Assembly (NCBI RefSeq): GCF_009017415.1
Contig: NC_092410.1
Coordinates: forward strand, 2,914,001 to 2,978,000
Reading direction: 5' to 3'
Length of the DNA: 64,000 bases
Source: Aspergillus flavus
Lineage: Eukaryota > Ascomycota > Eurotiomycetes > Eurotiales > Aspergillaceae
Both the position numbers and the translations under genes were made by a program. The notes under the pieces were generated by a model. It had not been told where the DNA came from. It saw only the letters and a list, made by a program, of their open reading frames with translations, and did no database searches. Of the stretch, positions 59,207-64,000 are shown in pieces (within the stretch, counting starts at the first letter, position 1; the number at the start of each line of letters is the position of its first letter).

Positions 59207-59900
59207 ATGCAAGCCGTCCCGGAGTCGCGACAGCAGACCTTTGAGGAAATCTACGGTCCTCCGGAGAATTTCCTCGAGATTGAGGTATGTTTCTTTCTCT
59301 TCTATCACTATCAAGCAAAATCCGGGAAGAAAACACACAAGTCGTATCACTTAGATTCAATTCGGCCCTGTCGCGCGACATACACCCCCTCCCCCCACCC
59401 AACCCCAATGTCATACATAGACCTCCCATGCCAATCTCCCCAAACCAATTAACCAAAATTATCCAGGTCCGAAACCCCCAGACCCACGGCACATCCCGGA
59501 ACATGTACACCTCGTACGAAATCGTCTGTCGCACCAACATCCCCGCATTCAAGCTCAAGCACTCCGTCGTGCGCCGCCGCTACTCCGACTTTGAATACTT
59601 CCGCGATATCCTGGAGCGCGAGAGCACGAGGGTGACTATCCCGCCGCTGCCCGGGAAGGTGTTTACGAATCGGTTCAGTGACGATGTCATCGAGCACCGC
59701 AGGGAGGGGTTGCAGCGGTTCTTGCAGATTGTTGCCGGTCATCCGCTTTTGCAAACAGGGAGTAAGGTTTTGGCGAGCTTTATACAGGGTTTGTTTCCTC
59801 TCTCTTTTTCTTTCTATTTTTCCTTTTGGTTCTATGGGTGATGTGGATTTACTGACTGATGTGTGGTGTAGATCCGAACTGGGACCGCAATGCTTGGTAG
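59207..59900 (+). CDS. snx3: Sorting nexin 3 (Snx3/Grd19), PX-domain retromer adaptor
   Basis: Binds PtdIns3P on endosomes and recycles cargo to the Golgi with retromer. Three exons join in phase: 59207-59284, 59467-59788 and 59872-59900, giving 142 residues, as for other Snx3 proteins. The protein is nearly all PX domain: [21 protein letters not shown] at the start, [15 protein letters not shown], the phosphoinositide-binding [20 protein letters not shown] and the helix [11 protein letters not shown]. It ends DPNWDRNAW. Intron 1 is 182 nt, longer than its neighbours. Confidence 0.94.
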
Positions 59901-60629
59901 AGTTGGGTTGGTTTGTGGGGTGGATCGTCATTGACATGAGGGTCTTGCTTCAGCTGTGTTGTTTTCATGCCTTCTTTTTTTTTTTCTTTTACCTATTCTT
60001 CTTCAATTCCAGGCGGATGTGTTAATTTATGGCCGGTGGCCTGCGGTTACGCCCGTACTGTGATTTTCCTTCCCTTCTTGTCTTTGGTGCATCTCTTACG
60101 GTTACCTTGTCTGTCTGTCTTGGCGGAATTTCCACGCAAAATAGCGTTCATGTTGATGCTCGATTCTTGTTTTCTAAAGGCGAACATGGCATCTAATATC
60201 TAGTTCAGTTCCCATTTGTGATTCTGTAGGTTATGACGGTTTAGACAAAGATCATTGTTGGTGGCTTGCCGGGTATTTTTTTGGTGTACATGGTATCAAT
60301 TGTATGTGAGTAGTCAAAAGGATAGACCTGAAATAAGAAACGGGGCTGGGGGATGAAGGTCAAAAGGGTGGGTTCGTTTTTGTTTTTTAATCCGCTTGTG
60401 CTTGTGCCGTTACCACCGGTAGTAAGCATTACTGAGCCACATACGGCATAGCATGCAGGGAACCTGTCACCGGAAGTGGGTTTGTAGATAATAGGTATCA
60501 TGCCGCGAAGTAGATAGCCGAAAGATTTTACATGAAAGACATTAAGGAAACCTTGGGATGCACCTGCCTCATAGCTGAGATCATGTTAGCAAAAGGGAGT
60601 GTGTGAGAAAGCTTCAAGTTGCTTCGCAG
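59901..60629. other. Convergent 3' spacer
   Basis: 729 bp between snx3 (plus) and the double-Myb gene (minus). A T-rich tract lies at 59976-60003. Nothing else is recognised. Confidence 0.45.
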
Positions 60630-62646
60630 TCATGCCAATTCATCCCAAACCATTGGGGCAAGAGTATTATCTGCCCAAGATGGGTCCACACCTGTTGGGT
60701 TGGTAGCATTTTCATCCAACGGGAAGGAAAACACGCCTGTTGAAGGGGCTCCTGCCATGCTTTCGAGAGGGAGGCCCGGTGGTGGAGCTGGAGGAGAGAG
60801 TGCAGGATCAATGGGTCCTAATGCGGACTGCTCAGAGTTATCTGACTTGCCATTTTGACTGCCGGGAAGTTGTTTGGTAGGTTGCAAGTTCCGCTTGCTA
60901 CTGGATGCCCGGTCTTTTCCGTCTTTGAGACCGGACTCCTCGGATTGATTGAACGAATTACCGCTGACAGAACCGCCGTCACGGTACGCGTGCGGGAATT
61001 TGGTCCTAAACCGGTCCCGCAGATCGGTTGCTCTACGATGACCGAGGTTCAGCCGCTTGTCCTGTTGAATTAGTGTCCACTGGAAACCATGCACCGCATA
61101 GCCTTTCAGCAGAGCTTCATCTTCAGCGACAGTGAATGGGCGCCGAGACCGACGGCGGGACTTCATGGTGAAATGTGGCTCCGGGATGCCAAGAGATGCT
61201 AAGGTAGACTTGGATTTGCTAGACAGAGTAGGCCCAGTTTTTGTCGAGGCTTGTTTGGCCTGAGAAATCGAGCTTTTAGGCTCGGATTCCTCGGTCGGGG
61301 TACCGCTAGAAGACAAGGACTCCTGGGAGCTACCAGCTGAAATCCCTCCAGGCGGCGTCTCTGAGACAGGCCATGGGTGTGGAAGACGAATCTTCCCCGG
61401 AGCGCCGTCGGTACCCTCTGTCTCGGCCCGTGAGAGTGCATCCGCCAGGGTATCACGAAGTTTCTTCGTAGCCTCATTTGGGTCGGCAGCACTTCGAAGG
61501 ATTAGAAGGCAGAGCCAGGGAATACAATAACAACAGTGACCTACCGATAAGCCCAGGGACAGCAGACGCGAAATCTAGTCTCCTGTTAGTCCACACTTTC
61601 TCAGCAGGGTCACGGCCGGTGCCGTACCTATCCTTCAGGTTTGAAGCACTCCGCTTGTTGAACTTGAGCTCTGGTTGCGCCAAGATCGCGGTCCAGTTGC
61701 CAATCCCACACTTGACCACGCCGCGCAACAGTGCAGTTGTTTCCTCCTCTGTCCATTTACGAAGGTTCTTGCGGGAGCGCCCTCTTGTCTTTGGGGACAG
61801 CGGCTCTTTCTCTTCCGCACGGGGTTGGGCCTCTTTGTCATTTTGCAAATCGCCTTTCTCGTGTCCTATCTGATCAACGCTCGCATCCTCGAAAAGGCCA
61901 CTTTCTACATTAGCCTGCACGCCATCCACAGTGTTCTCACCCACAGGAGAATCCAGAATCTCATGGATCCTGCCCTCTATCCTCTCCACACTTTGACTCT
62001 CAACAATTGTGTTGGCAGTCAACAGCGCGGGTTCCACAAAGGAAGTACCTCGTGAGGGTTTGGTCAGCAGCTGCGTGATGGAACCGGCTTCGATCGGAGG
62101 GAGAAGAGCGGCATTGGGTGGAGGTTCGTTAAGGCCATTAAGAATAGCAAAAGGCCCGAATGGTGGCGGTCGTGGTTCCTTGTGCGCCTGCGGAATTGGC
62201 AGCTGTAAATGTTCCCCAAAGGAATCCGCCTGGACCTCCAACCTTCGGCGCTTGCGAGCATGAGAGTCATCGTCGAATGAGGAATAAGGGAATCGCTCCA
62301 GAGCACGGAGATTGACAAATTCCGGGAGGATAGGCTTGGGAGGAGGCTGCAAGCTTGAGACCGCATCTACTGTATGGTCATTTTTCTTTGCGCGCGCCGC
62401 GTTGACGCTCTCTGTGAGCCCACCGGAGTCGTTGCGGCCAGGCAGCACTCCAGTTGAATTGTTGGTTTTAGGGATAGAATTTGGCTCTCGAACTCCACTT
62501 GCATTCGGTTCAAGCGGCGAGGGGATGCTTAGGATGCGGGAGGAGACTGGTTGGCGGAGAGGTGCAATGCGGAGGCTTTGCAGTTGGGGTAATTCGCGGG
62601 TGAGGGATTCATCGAAAGACCGGGCAAAGGTGCCGTTGGAGTCCAT
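60630..62646 (-). CDS. Double-Myb telobox protein, Teb1/Tay1-like
   Basis: Predicted nuclear DNA-binding protein. Relatives with two telobox Myb domains (fission yeast Teb1, Yarrowia Tay1) bind TTAGGG-type repeats at telomeres or promoters. Three exons join in phase: 62646-61628, 61574-61545 (30 nt) and 61491-60630, giving 636 residues. Myb 1, about residues 293-350, runs from RKWTEEETTALLRGVVKCGIG to SNLKDRFRVCCPWAYR; its telobox is assembled across introns 1 and 2. Skipping the 30-nt exon destroys it, which supports the model. Myb 2, about residues 465-520, runs from RRPFTVAEDEALLKGYAVHG to RATDLRDRFRTKFPHAYR. The N-terminal 290 residues and the C-terminus are Pro/Ser-rich, with a basic KKRRR-like word (HARKRRRLEV). 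It is separate from the TRF-type protein at 5427. The fit is to family layout; no search was run. Confidence 0.8.
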
Positions 62647-63304
62647 TGTTTGCACTCAAACCATCGGGAGATAGTAGTTGAGGGATCATTCAGTATTAGT
62701 CAGCCCTATAGAAACACTAGGGTTGATCACACAGGCCATTTTGCCTCAGTAACTTGTACATGCCCAGCTGGAGTTGGAGTTGATGATAATAAATATGATG
62801 ACGACGACCGAGTGTAATTATATGAGATTTGACTTATCGCCCCGTATTCCCGAACCAGAATCAATCCTGGATGGCACGTGCACGGCTGACTGAGCATTGG
62901 CCCCCACGCCTGATGGAGCCAGGATTGCCTAAACAGGAAGTTTAATTTGCCATGGAACCTCCGGCAATGGTTGCGGAAACCACCCATGTTAATCCCTGTG
63001 AATACTTCCACCTTTCCTCTTGGAAACTGTGCAGCTGCAGTTTAGTCTGGGAACTAGTCTGCTTAAGCTTTCCCATACCATTGGGTCCTTGTCCATATTG
63101 GCCAGCTGTGCCAACCCACCTTTTCTTTGTTCTCTCCCTCCGTATAAATACCTTCCATATCACTTTCCTTCATAACAAGCAACCGTTCCCTTCTCAATAC
63201 ACTGAGCATACATATCATCATTAACGCCGAGAACACTGATATAAATAAAACTTTTATTCACTTTTGATACATATAAAAAAGAAAACCACATCAATACCGT
63301 CACG
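62647..63304. promoter_or_regulatory. Divergent spacer between the double-Myb gene and a DUF7704-type gene
   Basis: 658 bp between two start codons on opposite strands. A near-telobox word ACTAGGGTTG lies at about 62716-62725, some 70 bp before the Myb start. A TATAAATA word at 63142-63149 probably serves the plus-strand gene. Confidence 0.45.
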
Positions 63305-63853
63305 ATGAGTGTTGAGGTTCCCTTGTGGCCGCACTTTCTTTTCAGGGTCTTTGAGCCTTTATCATGGTACGCACAGCAAAAGAAAAGCATTTTACAGCTA
63401 TAAATATGACAATAAAGACCTCCAAATAACCATATCCACAGCTTCGGCGGCTACATCTTCCCCCTCCTAGACCTTAACAAGTTCATCGTGGACTCAACAC
63501 CAAACGTCCCACCGCCCGAGACCATCCATCCAAGCAGCGTCGTCCTAGCCGGCCAACTAGGAAACATATACGCTGTCCTTGGCCTCCTAAGCTTCCTCAT
63601 CCACCACAACACCACCGACCCCAAAGTCTTCCGTAACTACATCCTCGCCTACGTCTTCAGCGACATCAACCATCTCTACGCAACCTACCGCGGCGTGGGC
63701 TGGGACGCCTTCGTCGACCCCTGGGCGTGGCAGAACCTCCTCACCTGGGGCAACATTGGCATGACGGTTTTTATGCTCGTGAACCGCATCCTGTTCCTCC
63801 TTGGTGTTTTCGGAAATGCCAAGGTATCTGAGACCCATCGGAAGAGGAGCTGA
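63305..63853 (+). CDS. Four-helix membrane protein, DUF7704-type
   Basis: Small fungal membrane protein of unknown function. Two exons join in phase: 63305-63366 and 63442-63853, giving 157 residues. Helix 1 spans the splice junction (FRVFEPLSCFGGYIFPLLDL). Helix 2 is VVLAGQLGNIYAVLGLLSFL, helix 3 NYILAYVFSDINHLY and helix 4 WGNIGMTVFMLVNRILFLLGVFG. The pattern RxxEPxS..GG..P near the start and the D..H...Y word in helix 3 are typical of the group as I recall it. A possible later splice near 63826 could give a different C-terminus. Confidence 0.78.
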
Positions 63854-64000
63854 GTCGGCGCAGCATAGCCGACGAGGACGACGCAATCTGACTGTGTGGG
63901 TGAGGAACCGCTGGGGTGCGGAGATCAAGGCTGCGCTTTTGCTCGGCTTGGTTATTCTCTCGTGTGTTAGTTGGGGACTGGGCCTTTCTTGGGTGGTCTA
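63816..64000 (+). other. Open frame with a hydrophobic helix at the right edge
   Basis: A frame from an ATG at 63816 stays open to the window end. It encodes a basic segment (SRRGRRNLTVWVRNRWG) then a likely membrane helix (AALLLGLVILSCVSWGLGLSW). It overlaps the last codons of the DUF7704-type gene in another frame. It could be the start of a further gene, an alternative C-terminal exon, or chance. Confidence 0.3.

Overview
The window looks like nuclear DNA of a filamentous ascomycete, most likely Aspergillus or a close relative in the Eurotiales. The genes are intron-rich with short introns of about 45-75 nt, GT..AG borders and many GTAAGT/GTATGT donors. Several products have recognisable Aspergillus counterparts: glutaminase GtaA, septin AspE, the long-tailed annexin ANXC4 and a WSC wall protein. 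No operons, Shine-Dalgarno sites, CRISPR arrays or phage are present. I rebuilt 25 complete multi-exon genes with consistent splice phase, one partial gene at the left edge, one broken kinase gene and one retroelement-like ORF. All splicing is by eye.

Layout. 0-5 kb holds a seven-helix rhodopsin-like membrane protein and an FAD monooxygenase. 5-9 kb holds a TRF-type telomere-repeat-binding factor with a cluster of TTAGGG motifs upstream. 9-19 kb holds a WSC protein, a short-chain dehydrogenase, an M20 carboxypeptidase and the secreted glutaminase. 20-27 kb holds annexin and septin AspE on the same strand. 29-34 kb holds three small accessory genes (GFA-fold, Vps62-like, DOPA-dioxygenase-like). 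34-41 kb is housekeeping: an RS-rich splicing-type protein divergent from kinetochore Sos7, ribosomal uS4 divergent from eL21, and a Rim2-type mitochondrial nucleotide carrier. 45-56 kb holds a C2H2 factor, a DCAF11-like WD40 protein, Sec61 gamma, a CPSF6-like RRM protein and an SRPK-like kinase. 56-59 kb is AT-rich and degenerate, with a kinase pseudogene, a gag-like ORF and diverged short duplications that look mutated by RIP. 59-64 kb holds Snx3, a Teb1/Tay1-type double-Myb protein and a DUF7704-type membrane protein.

The most coherent theme is telomere-repeat recognition. The window encodes two unrelated telobox Myb proteins: a TRF-type protein with one Myb at its C-terminus, and a Teb1/Tay1-type protein with two Mybs. 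The first has four TTAGGG/CCCTAA hexamers within about 150 bp, some 210-355 bp before its own start codon. This suggests autoregulation, which can be tested. The rest is ordinary housekeeping plus secreted or accessory metabolism. I see no biosynthetic gene cluster.
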